A stretch of 64,000 nt of DNA from NCBI GenBank assembly GCA_964442075.1, contig CAYTWH010000008.1, forward strand, positions 1 to 64,000, in the 5' to 3' direction. Positions 35,227-43,758 of the stretch are shown one piece after another. Source of the DNA: CAYTAU01 sp964442075. Lineage in GTDB: Bacteria > Bacteroidota > Bacteroidia > Bacteroidales > CAYTAU01. The first letter of the stretch is position 1. Each line of letters begins with the position of its first letter. Under the pieces are notes generated by a model. That model saw only the letters and a program-made list of their open reading frames with translations. It did no database searches and was not told the DNA's origin. Made by a program: the position numbers and the translations under genes.

Positions 35227-35883
35227 TTATTTTTTTTCATAATTTTTAATAAATTTTTCTTTATCAGCTTTTAGTTGCATAAGTTTTTTATCAGCATTTT
35301 CGAACCAACCGCTTTTAATTGCCTTATTAATTTCTTTTTTATCGTGCTGTACCCAGAATATTTTATATTCTGCATCAGTAATTCGCTTATCATAATAATC
35401 TAATGAATTTGGGTCTGAAGCATTTTGAAAAACAACTGGAGAAGATAATTTGTCTAAAGTATTTTTAGAAATAGCAGAAGAAGGTAATGGATCTGTTTTA
35501 TACTCCATATATTGTATTTTTGTTGTTTTGCCATTTACTTCTATGGCAGAAACTCCATTATCTTTAAAAAGATTATAAAAATAGTTAATGTCTGCTTTTT
35601 CAAATGCAGCATCTACCTGAATTTCAGAATTTTCATTTTCTGTTGTATTGAATTTTAAAACACCGGTACTTTGAGTGAAAGCTGTAATAAACTCTGTCAA
35701 TTGACTTTCATCTAAATTTTTCATAATAAAAGCACAATGCAAATTATTGGCCGCATCCCTACTAAATAGACTATTATCTTTTAATTCAAAGCTTAATATT
35801 GTGTTTGAAACTTGTGAAAAACTAACAAAGGTTAACAATAACAAAACTATTGTAACAAACTGCTTTAATAATATCTTTTTCAT
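35227..35883 (-). CDS. Small exported protein upstream of a type B T9SS giant
   Basis: A 218-aa protein with a clear signal peptide (1-23, ending FVSFSQ) and no sorting domain or lipobox, so probably periplasmic. The N-terminal half (about 25-125) alternates beta and helix: AANNLHCAFIMKNLDESQ, STGVLKFNTTENEN, ADINYFYNLFKDNGVSAIEV. This is reminiscent of a ferredoxin-like/heavy-metal-associated fold but without its CxxC. The C-terminal half is charged and helical (ADKKLMQLKADKEKF). I do not recognise the family. It forms an operon with the 1163-aa protein that starts 4 nt downstream, so a role in its export or assembly is conceivable. Confidence 0.7.
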   Translation of the reverse strand: MKKILLKQFVTIVLLLLTFVSFSQVSNTILSFELKDNSLFSRDAANNLHCAFIMKNLDESQLTEFITAFTQSTGVLKFNTTENENSEIQVDAAFEKADINYFYNLFKDNGVSAIEVNGKTTKIQYMEYKTDPLPSSAISKNTLDKLSSPVVFQNASDPNSLDYYDKRITDAEYKIFWVQHDKKEINKAIKSGWFENADKKLMQLKADKEKFIKNYEKK

Positions 35884-36130
35884 AATATGTATGTTTTAAG
35901 TTTTAATATTTACTGTTTAGACGTAAAAAATCAATAAAGGTTGCCTAAAATATATTGTAAAATTAATAAAAAAAGTGGGTTTTATTGAAAAATTAAATTG
36001 TTGATATTAACATTTATTTGTTGATTACAAAGTAAACCCAACTCACTCCAGCTATAAGGAATGAGTTTTCAAATAGTTAAAATATAATTCTTGTTTTTAG
36101 AAAAACTGGGAAATATTTATAAATATTTGA

Positions 36131-38002
36131 TTAATTCTCCGTGATTTTCCAATCACCATTTGCTTTTATAAGCTCAATAAGTTCATTAATTGCATTATCT
36201 TCGGGAATATTCTTTTTAATTACTTCTTTCCCTTTATATAAAGAGATTTTATTTATTCCAGAACCTACATATCCATAATCGGCATCAGCCATTTCTCCGG
36301 GACCATTAACTATACATCCCATTATGCCAATTTTTATATTTTTTAACTCTGATGTTTTTTCTTTTATTTCTGCACAAATTTTTTCAATATCAAAAAGAGT
36401 TCTGCTACACGATGGACATGAAATATATTCCGGCTTAGTAAATCTAATTCTACTTGCCTGCATAATATTAAAAACCGTGTTTCTTACTTTTGAAGTTTCG
36501 GATGTTAAAATATTTGATACCCAAACTCCTTCACCAAAACCATCAATTAATAATCCTCCAATATCACATGTACATTTAATTTGCATATTTTCAATATCTT
36601 GCTCTGTATAAACCCTATGTATTATTACAGGTATTTTACAATTATTATTTTTCAATATATTAAAAAATTCATAATGTTCATTTATTGATATTTTATTTGT
36701 TGTTGTTAAAATTAAAACTATTGTTTTGTTATTTTTTAAATTATTAATAATGTCGTAATTGAGCTTATTATAGGATATTGTAACAAAATTTAATACTTCC
36801 GATTTTCTATCACAATTTAAAAATTCTTTAATTGTAAATAATGGATAAGTATTGTATTGATTTTTCCATGCATTATAATTACAAATTAATTTCACAATCT
36901 TACAAGATCCTATACTATAAGGGTCTGATGCGGCATAAACATAGTCAACTGCTGTATCTTCTTTTTTCCAGATATTATCATTAAAAAAATAACCCAGTTC
37001 ATTTAAAGAGTCTTCATCAATACATGGTTTTGAGCCTAATCCTGCAATTACAACAGGTTTATTATTCCCCCCAATTTCATCAACTACAAAGGTTTTTCTT
37101 TTTAAATATTCAACAGATTTTTGAATATTTGTTGTGTTTTCCTGATCTAATGAATATTCAACAATTTGTTTAGCAACAGGGATTTCATATTCAGGAGCCT
37201 CGGTTAGCGACACACGTATAGTATCACCTATTCCATCTGTAAGCAATGTACTAATTCCAACTGCAGACTTTATTCTCCCCTCTTCTCCAAAACCGGCCTC
37301 AGTAACTCCTAAATGCAATGGATAAACAATACCGTTTGTTTTCATCCTCTCAAAAAGCAAACGATTAGCGTAAACCATTATGCGAGTATTACTTGATTTT
37401 ATTGATAAAACAATGTTGTGAAAATTTTCATCTTCACATATTTTTATATATTCCATTGCAGATTCTACCATACCAGCAGGTGTATCACCATATTTGTTTA
37501 TTATTCTTTCCGACAATGAGCCGTGATTTACACCAATTCTGATAGCCGTATTATGTTGTTTGCAAGTTTGTAATAATGGAATAAATTGTTTTTTAATCTT
37601 TTCCAACTCTTCCTGATACTGAGAAAGTAGAAACTCTCTTGTATATTCTTTTTTCTTATCAACAAAATTCCCCGGATTAATTCTAATTTTATCAACTATT
37701 TTTGCAGCAATTTCAGCAATTTTAGGATTAAAATGAATATCTGCCACCAAAGGAATATTATAACCTTTTTGTAAAAGTTTTTCTTTAATATTTTTTAAAT
37801 TTTCAGCATCTTTTATTGTTGGTGTTGATATCCTGACAATATTAGCTCCTGCATCAACAATTCTAATTATTTGCTCAACAGTTTCAATTGTATCAATTGT
37901 TTTTGTATTGGTCATTGATTGAATAAGAACAGGATTATCTCCTCCAATTTCAACATTGCCAATTTTTACAATTTTACTTTTATATTTATTTTTAACTTCC
38001 AT
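36131..38002 (-). CDS. ispG: 4-hydroxy-3-methylbut-2-enyl diphosphate synthase IspG (three-domain form)
   Basis: A 623-aa cytoplasmic iron-sulfur enzyme of the MEP isoprenoid pathway, converting methylerythritol cyclodiphosphate to HMBPP. The N-terminal TIM barrel is shown by VQSMTNTKTIDT, GANIVRISTPT and PLVADIHFNPKIA, then IRIGVNHGSLSERI and LHLGVTEAGFGEEG. A large insert (about 300-510) separates it from the cluster-binding domain, as in plant, chlamydial and Bacteroidota IspG; short E. coli IspG is about 370 aa. Cluster ligands are Cys529 and Cys532 in SCPSCSRT and Cys563 in GIMGCIVNGPGE. Its start overlaps the end of the upstream PNPOx-like gene by 11 nt, suggesting one transcript. Confidence 0.95.
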   Translation of the reverse strand: MEVKNKYKSKIVKIGNVEIGGDNPVLIQSMTNTKTIDTIETVEQIIRIVDAGANIVRISTPTIKDAENLKNIKEKLLQKGYNIPLVADIHFNPKIAEIAAKIVDKIRINPGNFVDKKKEYTREFLLSQYQEELEKIKKQFIPLLQTCKQHNTAIRIGVNHGSLSERIINKYGDTPAGMVESAMEYIKICEDENFHNIVLSIKSSNTRIMVYANRLLFERMKTNGIVYPLHLGVTEAGFGEEGRIKSAVGISTLLTDGIGDTIRVSLTEAPEYEIPVAKQIVEYSLDQENTTNIQKSVEYLKRKTFVVDEIGGNNKPVVIAGLGSKPCIDEDSLNELGYFFNDNIWKKEDTAVDYVYAASDPYSIGSCKIVKLICNYNAWKNQYNTYPLFTIKEFLNCDRKSEVLNFVTISYNKLNYDIINNLKNNKTIVLILTTTNKISINEHYEFFNILKNNNCKIPVIIHRVYTEQDIENMQIKCTCDIGGLLIDGFGEGVWVSNILTSETSKVRNTVFNIMQASRIRFTKPEYISCPSCSRTLFDIEKICAEIKEKTSELKNIKIGIMGCIVNGPGEMADADYGYVGSGINKISLYKGKEVIKKNIPEDNAINELIELIKANGDWKITEN

Positions 38003-38420
38003 TCCATATTAGTTTTTTCCCAAAACCTAACTTATTATGTGTCATTTTTAGAAAATTAATATTAACAGCCCAAAGAGTTGTTTTCATTAAAACAGCATAA
38101 GGGAATCGTTTCATATATGCTTTTCTACCAATTTTCAGTTCTTCATTTTCTAATTTTGATATTATACCATTAAACTGAATACCTTGAATTTTACTAATAG
38201 TTTTAGTTTCTAATACAATTGAACCTGCTACATTTTTGTTTTTAAAAAAATCTTGTGCATGTTTTGTGTCAATATCTGAAGTAAAGATAAACACATTTTC
38301 TTTTTCAAGATAAACATAAAAACAATTTGCACAATAAGGTGCATTTTTAATACTGGTAGCAATTGTTAATACATGGTGTTCTTTTATAAAACTAACAATT
38401 CTTGAATCAATTTTATTCAT
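37992..38420 (-). CDS. PNPOx-like FMN-binding split-barrel protein
   Basis: A 142-aa protein from the ATG at 38420 (MNKIDSRIVSF). A longer reading from a TTG at 38477 is unlikely, because a -7 box (TATTTTTG, 38462-38455 on the minus strand) lies between them. The sequence HHVLTIATSIKNAPYCANCFYVYLEKENVFIFTS is the typical start of the pyridoxamine-phosphate-oxidase-like split barrel. It continues with HAQDFFKNKNVAGSIVL and GIQFNGIISKL. Proteins of this YhbP-like kind bind flavin or remain uncharacterised, so no reaction can be given. The 3' end overlaps ispG by 11 nt. Confidence 0.75.
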   Translation of the reverse strand: MNKIDSRIVSFIKEHHVLTIATSIKNAPYCANCFYVYLEKENVFIFTSDIDTKHAQDFFKNKNVAGSIVLETKTISKIQGIQFNGIISKLENEELKIGRKAYMKRFPYAVLMKTTLWAVNINFLKMTHNKLGFGKKLIWNGS

Positions 38421-38501
38421 CAATATGTTATAAAAAGATTTTTTTGTATTTTTACAAAAATAAATTTTAATCTGCAAAATTAATTAAAATCTTGACCAAG
38501 C

Positions 38502-40460
38502 ATGAAATTCCTGCAATTATTAGTTCTATCTGTATTATATTTATTATGTAATCTTGATATTAAAGCTCAAACAAAGTTCCCTGTAGATATTATTGATCAA
38601 ATTGCTTTATCTAAACAAAAAGCTTATAAACACACTTTTAATTATAAACAATTAAATAGTGTTGGAGACAATTACGATATTAAATATCACTGCTTAAACA
38701 TTAATGTAGATCCAAATGTTCGTTTTATTTCAGGTTCAATAACAACGCATTTTCTTATTAGTCAAAATGGTGTTTCTCAAATAACTTTTGATCTTTCAGA
38801 TACATTATTTGTTGATTCTGTAATCTATAATAACAATAACGTTTTTTATAATACAAATAACGATATTCTCACTATTGACCTTCCTGTAAGTCTAAATTTA
38901 AACGATTTTGATTCAGTATGTGTTTATTATCATGGTGTTCCCAGATATGATGGCAACAGGGCATTTGGACAAGCAATGCACGACACAATTAATCCTGTAC
39001 CAATTATATGGACATTATCACAACCATACAGCGCAAAAGAATGGTGGCCTTGCAAACAAGATCTGAATGATAAAATTGATTCAATTGATGTAATTGTTAC
39101 AAGTCCTTCCGAATATAGAGTTGCATCAAATGGTTTATTAATTTCGGAAACTTTAAATGCAGGATATACAAGTTATCATTGGAAACACAAATATCCAATT
39201 ACTGCATATCTTATTGCTTTTGCCGTTACTAATTATGCCGTTTATTCTGATTATGTTCCTTTTTCTGCCAACGACTCTCTTGAGGTATTGAACTATGTTT
39301 ATCCTGAAGACTCAGCAACACTATCTACAAAAAAAGATATTATTGATATAATTCAATTGTATAATAACTTGTTTATTGAATATCCTTTTAAAGAAGAAAA
39401 ATACGGGCATGCACAATTTACATGGCCAGGTGGAATGGAACATCAAACAATGAGTTTTATGTACAATTTTAGTTTTCATCTTGTAGCTCATGAAGTTGCT
39501 CATCAATGGTTTGGCGATTATATAACCTGTGGCAGTTGGCAAGATATATGGCTTAACGAAGGTTTTGCTACATATTGCAATGGTCTTAGCTACGAACATC
39601 TTTTAAATGGCTATTATTGGCCCTACTGGAAAATTGACTTACTTGATAAAATAACAGATGAGCCTGATGGTTCGGTATTTTGTGAGGACACAACAAGTGT
39701 TGAAAGAATTTTTAGCAGCAGATTATCTTATTCAAAAGGGGCATACGTATTACACATGTTGAGATGGGAACTTGGCGATTCATTATTTTTCGAATCTGTA
39801 AAAAGCTATTTAAACGATACTCTATTAAGCAATAATTTTGCAAAAACAAATGACCTAATATATCATTTTGAAACAGTTGGAGACACAAATCTTACTGAAT
39901 TTTTTAACGATTGGTTTTATGGCGAAGGGTTTCCTTATTATTCAATTTTATGGAGTCAAAATACTGACAGTATTGTAAATTTCTCAATAGAACAAACTCA
40001 ATCTCACACATCTGTTTTGTTTTTTGAAATGCATGTTCCATTACAATTTTGTGGCAATTCTGTTGATACTATTATTAAGTTCATGCACAATTCTTCGGGA
40101 GAAAACTTCAGTTTTAAAGCTCCTTTTATGATAGATTCAATTGTGTTTGACCCTGAAATGTGGATTATTACTAAAGACCCTTTAATAATTGAATATATTA
40201 AAAAAACTGAAAAAGATGATGAAAGATTAATAGTTTATCCTAATCCTGTTAAGGACGAATTAATAATCCAGACACCAAAAAACCTCAATATCAATAAAAT
40301 AAATATAATTGATGTTAACGGGAAATTAATAAAAGAAGTATACATAACAGATTTTACACAAAATATTGTTATTGATCTGTCAAGCATTAAAGCAGGGAGT
40401 TATTTTGTTGAAATAATTACTGATTATGGAAAAATAAGCAAGAAGATCGTTAAGCAATAA
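38502..40460 (+). CDS. Secreted M1-family aminopeptidase with T9SS type A tail
   Basis: A 652-aa exported zinc metallopeptidase. A signal peptide (ending DIKAQ) is followed by an N-terminal beta-sandwich domain (about 50-240). The gluzincin catalytic core has FTWPGGMEHQTMSFM (exopeptidase GxMEN-like motif, with Asn replaced by His) and the zinc site HEVAHQWF (about 330-337), with the third ligand Glu in WLNEGFATY (about 353). The catalytic domain continues with SYSKGAYVLHMLRWELGD. A type A sorting domain ends the protein (VYPNPVKDELIIQT to KKIVKQ). It probably trims peptides at the cell surface. It converges with the glycosyltransferase gene with only 2 nt between stops. Confidence 0.9.
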   Translation: MKFLQLLVLSVLYLLCNLDIKAQTKFPVDIIDQIALSKQKAYKHTFNYKQLNSVGDNYDIKYHCLNINVDPNVRFISGSITTHFLISQNGVSQITFDLSDTLFVDSVIYNNNNVFYNTNNDILTIDLPVSLNLNDFDSVCVYYHGVPRYDGNRAFGQAMHDTINPVPIIWTLSQPYSAKEWWPCKQDLNDKIDSIDVIVTSPSEYRVASNGLLISETLNAGYTSYHWKHKYPITAYLIAFAVTNYAVYSDYVPFSANDSLEVLNYVYPEDSATLSTKKDIIDIIQLYNNLFIEYPFKEEKYGHAQFTWPGGMEHQTMSFMYNFSFHLVAHEVAHQWFGDYITCGSWQDIWLNEGFATYCNGLSYEHLLNGYYWPYWKIDLLDKITDEPDGSVFCEDTTSVERIFSSRLSYSKGAYVLHMLRWELGDSLFFESVKSYLNDTLLSNNFAKTNDLIYHFETVGDTNLTEFFNDWFYGEGFPYYSILWSQNTDSIVNFSIEQTQSHTSVLFFEMHVPLQFCGNSVDTIIKFMHNSSGENFSFKAPFMIDSIVFDPEMWIITKDPLIIEYIKKTEKDDERLIVYPNPVKDELIIQTPKNLNINKINIIDVNGKLIKEVYITDFTQNIVIDLSSIKAGSYFVEIITDYGKISKKIVKQ

Positions 40461-40462
40461 TT

Positions 40463-41185
40463 TTAAGCAAACAAATTATATTTAATAATACACCAAAAAG
40501 CTCTAAATCCGTCTATCATTTTTATTTTTTTACCTTCTTTATATGTTCTGCCATAGTATGAGATACCAACTTCGTATACTCTAATATTTTTTATTTTAGA
40601 AATTTTAGCAGTTACTTCAGGTTCAAAGCCAAATCGCTTTTCCTTTAGCTTTATATTTTTAATAATATCCGATCTAAAAAGTTTGTAGCATGTTTCCATA
40701 TCCGTTAAATTAAGATTTGTAAACATATTAGACATTTTTGTCAGTAATTTATTCCCAATTGAGTGCCAGTAAAAAAGTATTCTATGTGCTTCTCCTCCTG
40801 CAAACCTTGAGCCGTACACAACATCAGCAAAACCTTTAACAAATGGATTTAACAATATATTGTATTCCTCAGGATCGTATTCAAGATCTGCATCTTGTAT
40901 AATAATTAGCTCGCCTGTTGCTTCTTTAATTCCTGTATGAATTGCAGCTCCTTTTCCCTGATTTTTTGATTGCTGAATCAAATTTATGTCATAATCGGGA
41001 TTTTCTTTTTTAAAGTTTTTTACAAAAAAAGCAGTATCGTCAGTAGAAAAATCATCAACTATTATAATTTCTTTTTTAATATCATTTATCAATTTAACAT
41101 TTAAAACAAGTTTTAATATCTCAACTATTGTTGCTTCTTCATTAAACACAGGAATTATAATTGATAATTTTTTAAAATTTTCCAA
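40463..41185 (-). CDS. Family 2 glycosyltransferase (dolichol-phosphate-mannose-synthase-like)
   Basis: A protein of about 240 aa. Starting at the TTG at 41185 gives MENFKKLSIIIPVFNEE, the normal short N-terminus of the family. A TTG at 41212 would add nine residues and overlap the upstream gene by 23 nt. GT-A fold motifs are IIIVDDFSTDDT, NQGKGAAIHTGIKEATGE, the metal-binding IQDADLEYDPEEY, VVYGSRFAGG and DMETCYKLFRSDII. Such enzymes transfer a sugar from a nucleotide donor to a lipid phosphate or glycan. No transmembrane anchor is seen. It follows the methyltransferase gene directly, a common pair in Bacteroidota envelope-glycan loci. Neither start is an ATG, so the exact start is uncertain. 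Confidence 0.83.
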   Translation of the reverse strand: MENFKKLSIIIPVFNEEATIVEILKLVLNVKLINDIKKEIIIVDDFSTDDTAFFVKNFKKENPDYDINLIQQSKNQGKGAAIHTGIKEATGELIIIQDADLEYDPEEYNILLNPFVKGFADVVYGSRFAGGEAHRILFYWHSIGNKLLTKMSNMFTNLNLTDMETCYKLFRSDIIKNIKLKEKRFGFEPEVTAKISKIKNIRVYEVGISYYGRTYKEGKKIKMIDGFRAFWCIIKYNLFA

Positions 41186-41189
41186 AATC

Positions 41190-41939
41190 TTAATTTTTAT
41201 TTGGTTTTGCAATGCAAATCACACTTAAACCCATACTATTAAACAAAAGTTTATCAATGATTTTGAATAAAGGTACTAATTTATTATAAAATTTCATCTG
41301 ATTTTCAGGAATTGTTTTTTTTCTTAAAATTTTACCGGAAATAAACCAGCCAATAATACCGATTGTGTTAAAATAAAAAGAACGAGTAATTGCAAAACCC
41401 TCTTTTATTAGCACATTTTTCAAACTCTTTTTTGTATACCTTCTAAAATGCTTAAGCTCTTTATCAAATTTACAATATAATGTTTTATATGCAGGCACCA
41501 GTGTTATTAGTACACCATTATGTTTTAATAATTTTTTACAATTAGCAATTGCCTCTTGCTCATTTTCAATGTGCTCCATCACATTTAGAGAAAATACAGA
41601 ATCAAATTTATTGAAATATTGAGAATATTTTTTATCAAATTCTTTATCAACAATATCAAGCTGAATTACAGAATTCAAATTACTGTATTTATTAAAATTC
41701 GTTTCAAGATTTTGGCAATAATTATTTCTAATATCACTTAAAACAATTTTACTTCCATTTTCAAGAAAAAACAAAGAAATATTACCAATACCACTTCCAA
41801 TTTCTAAAATTTCACCTTTTGTATAAGGCAATATGGTGTTAAACATCCAATAATTAAATTTATCGGCTTTTGATATAACATCAAGCGTTTTTTCTCCTCT
41901 AATATCTTCTTCCTGATATGTGAAATTCTTATAAATCAA
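41190..41939 (-). CDS. SAM-dependent methyltransferase, class I
   Basis: About 250 aa if started at the TTG at 41939. The open frame extends to a TTG at 42062, but that would overlap the holA start codon and leave no room for promoters. A minus-strand -7 box TATATTTG (41994-41987) supports the shorter form. Motif I for SAM binding is GEILEIGSGIGNISLFF, followed by KIVLSDIRNN, then SVFSLNVMEHIENEQEAI and HNGVLITLVPAYKTLY. The conserved lead-in DIRGEKTLDVISKADKFNYWM lies inside the shorter form. It is likely involved in modifying a lipid or glycan together with the glycosyltransferase 4 nt downstream. Acceptor unknown. Confidence 0.75.
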   Translation of the reverse strand: MIYKNFTYQEEDIRGEKTLDVISKADKFNYWMFNTILPYTKGEILEIGSGIGNISLFFLENGSKIVLSDIRNNYCQNLETNFNKYSNLNSVIQLDIVDKEFDKKYSQYFNKFDSVFSLNVMEHIENEQEAIANCKKLLKHNGVLITLVPAYKTLYCKFDKELKHFRRYTKKSLKNVLIKEGFAITRSFYFNTIGIIGWFISGKILRKKTIPENQMKFYNKLVPLFKIIDKLLFNSMGLSVICIAKPNKN

Positions 41940-42061
41940 AATAAAGCGTAAATTTATCAATAATAATAATGATAAATTTAAAAAATCAAATATAAACTTA
42001 TTAATTTTGTTTGCCTTTAGAATAAGAAAAATATTGGTGTATTTAATTTTTTCAACAAGCA

Positions 42062-43069
42062 ATGGATCATAACAGTATTATTAAAGACCTAGCAAATAAA
42101 ATCTATAAACCTATTTATTTATTATCGGGTGAAGAACCGTACAATATTGATATTATTACCGATTATATTATAGAAAATATTCTTACAGAGTCAGAAAAAG
42201 GCTTTAATCAAAGTATAATTTATGCTACAGAAGAAACAAAAGATTCTACAATTGTTGAAATGGCTTTAAGGTTTCCAATGATGGCAAATCATCAGGTAAT
42301 TATTGTTAAAGAAGCTCAAAATTTGAAAAAACTTGAAAGTTTAGAAAAATATTCCAAAAATCCTTTAAAATCAACAATTCTCGTATTAAACTATAAGTAT
42401 AAAAAAATTGATAAAAGAACAAAATTTTATAAAAACGTAAAAGACAATGGTGTTGTTTTTGAATCAAATAAACTGCGAGATTATGAGATTACAAAATGGA
42501 TAGACGAATACTTGAAAAATAAAAATGTAAAAATTTCACCAAAAGCATCTTCTTTACTTGCCGAATACTTAGGGGCAGACTTAAGTAAATTAGTAAATGA
42601 AATTGAAAAATTGATAATTACATTACCAAAAGATGTATTTACTATTAATCCGGAACACATTGAAAAAAATATTGGAATTAGCAAGGATTTCAATAGTTTT
42701 GAGTTACAGAATGCCATTGGGATTAAAAACAAATTTAAAGCAAACAGAATAATTGATTATTTTATAAAAAATCCTAAAAACAATCCTGCAATAGTAACAT
42801 TGGCAGTTCTATATCTTTACTTTGTAAAATTAATTCTTTTTCATCAGATAGAAAATAAGTCTGATAACAGGATTGTTGCAAGCATAATAAAAACTAATCC
42901 ATACTTTGTTAAAGATTTTAAAATTGCAGCTCGTAATTATTCTCCCTCAAAACTTATTCAAATAATGTCCTTATTGCTCGACTACAACATGAAACTTGTT
43001 GGAGTTGGAAACAGCTCAACAGAAGGTGGTGAATTATTAAAGGAATTAGTTTTTAAAATCATGCATTGA
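42062..43069 (+). CDS. holA: DNA polymerase III delta subunit HolA
   Basis: A 335-aa clamp-loader subunit that opens the sliding clamp at the replication fork. The opening KPIYLLSGEEPYNIDIITDY is typical of bacterial delta. It is followed by VIIVKEAQNL, LVLNYKYKKIDKRTKFYKN, then the domain II-III transition LAEYLGADLSKLVNEIEKLI and the C-terminal collar helices with GNSSTEGGELLKELVFKIM. The length is normal (about 340 aa). A TAATTTTG -7 box at 42002-42009 lies 52 nt upstream of the ATG. The gene is divergent from the methyltransferase. Confidence 0.92.
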   Translation: MDHNSIIKDLANKIYKPIYLLSGEEPYNIDIITDYIIENILTESEKGFNQSIIYATEETKDSTIVEMALRFPMMANHQVIIVKEAQNLKKLESLEKYSKNPLKSTILVLNYKYKKIDKRTKFYKNVKDNGVVFESNKLRDYEITKWIDEYLKNKNVKISPKASSLLAEYLGADLSKLVNEIEKLIITLPKDVFTINPEHIEKNIGISKDFNSFELQNAIGIKNKFKANRIIDYFIKNPKNNPAIVTLAVLYLYFVKLILFHQIENKSDNRIVASIIKTNPYFVKDFKIAARNYSPSKLIQIMSLLLDYNMKLVGVGNSSTEGGELLKELVFKIMH

Positions 43070-43080
43070 TATTCATATTT

Positions 43081-43130
43081 TGTGTAAAAAACAAGCTATA
43101 TTGCAATTTTCCAGCTTTATTTTTCACACA
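43081..43130 (+). terminator. Imperfect hairpin after holA
   Basis: TGTGTAAAAAACAAGCT (43081-43097) pairs imperfectly with AGCTTTATTTTTCACACA (43113-43130). It starts 11 nt after the holA stop and its 3' arm is T-rich. It may end the holA transcript, though there is no clean T tract after the stem. The remaining sequence to 43212 shows nothing recognisable. Confidence 0.4.
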
Positions 43131-43212
43131 GTAATTGGCTGAAACACAGGCGCAATCCCTTATTGCCTAATAATCAATTATGTATTTATTTTTATTTTAA
43201 AAAAAAATTACA

Positions 43213-43220
43213 TAGTTTTG
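43213..43220 (+). promoter_or_regulatory. -7 promoter box of rimP-nusA-infB
   Basis: TAGTTTTG matches TAnnTTTG, 67 nt before rimP. No clear TTG at -33. Confidence 0.5.
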
Positions 43221-43247
43221 CACGCTTAATAGTAGGGTTTGATTTTA

Positions 43248-43273
43248 AGGGGACAAAAGTCCCCTATTTTATT
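43248..43273 (+). promoter_or_regulatory. Leader hairpin of the rimP-nusA-infB operon
   Basis: Perfect 7-bp stem AGGGGAC (43248-43254) / GTCCCCT (43259-43265) with an AAAA loop, then ATTTTATT. It lies between the -7 box and the rimP start and resembles an intrinsic terminator with a short U tract. NusA autoregulates its operon in E. coli by acting at leader terminators; a similar attenuator is plausible here but unproven. Confidence 0.5.
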
Positions 43274-43287
43274 GAAATAATAATTTA

Positions 43288-43752
43288 ATGAATTTGCAGG
43301 AAGAAATATTAAAATTGGTTATTGACTTTAAAGAGCAAGATATTTTTATTGTTGATCTTACAATTAGTTCTGCTAAAAAAATAACATTACTAATTGATAG
43401 TGATAAAGGAATTGCAATAAAAGACTGTTCCAAAATAGGCAGGCATATTTTAAAAAGCTTTGAAGAAAAACTTGATGAATATGAGATTAATGTTTCTTCG
43501 CCGGGAATAGGGCAAGCATTTATGGTTGAGGAACAGTATTTTAAGAATGTGGGAAATGATGTTGAGTTATTATTAAATAATGGAGAAAAACAATTTGGGA
43601 AATTGATAGGATTTGAAAATAATATTATAAAAATTGAAGAGAGTAAAAAGGTTCAAAATAAAAATAGCAAAAAAAAAGAAACAGTAATCAAGGCTATTGA
43701 ATTTGATGAAAAAATTATAAAATCAACAAAATTAGTTGTAAAGTTTAAATAG
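43288..43752 (+). CDS. rimP: Ribosome maturation factor RimP
   Basis: A 154-aa protein for 30S subunit assembly. Its N-terminal domain reads IFIVDLTISSAKKITLLIDSD then GIAIKDCSKIGRHIL, and it has the family motif YEINVSSPGIGQ (normally VSSPGLDRPL). The C-terminal SH3-like domain has VELLLNNGEKQFGKLIGFEN. Length is typical (about 150-155 aa). It leads the classic rimP-nusA-infB operon with 6 nt to nusA, and a hairpin in its leader may tune expression. Confidence 0.92.
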   Translation: MNLQEEILKLVIDFKEQDIFIVDLTISSAKKITLLIDSDKGIAIKDCSKIGRHILKSFEEKLDEYEINVSSPGIGQAFMVEEQYFKNVGNDVELLLNNGEKQFGKLIGFENNIIKIEESKKVQNKNSKKKETVIKAIEFDEKIIKSTKLVVKFK

Positions 43753-43758
43753 AAAAAA

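Noticed and set aside
38421..38477. N-terminal extension of the PNPOx-like protein
   Set aside because: It would start with TTG and include a -7 promoter box; the ATG at 38420 gives the normal family start.
42061..43069. Phage or plasmid origin suspected from the fibre-like gene elsewhere in the window
   Set aside because: The window has no integrase, terminase, capsid or replication-initiation genes, and the fibre-like protein has a signal peptide and a T9SS neighbourhood. It reads as host chromosome.
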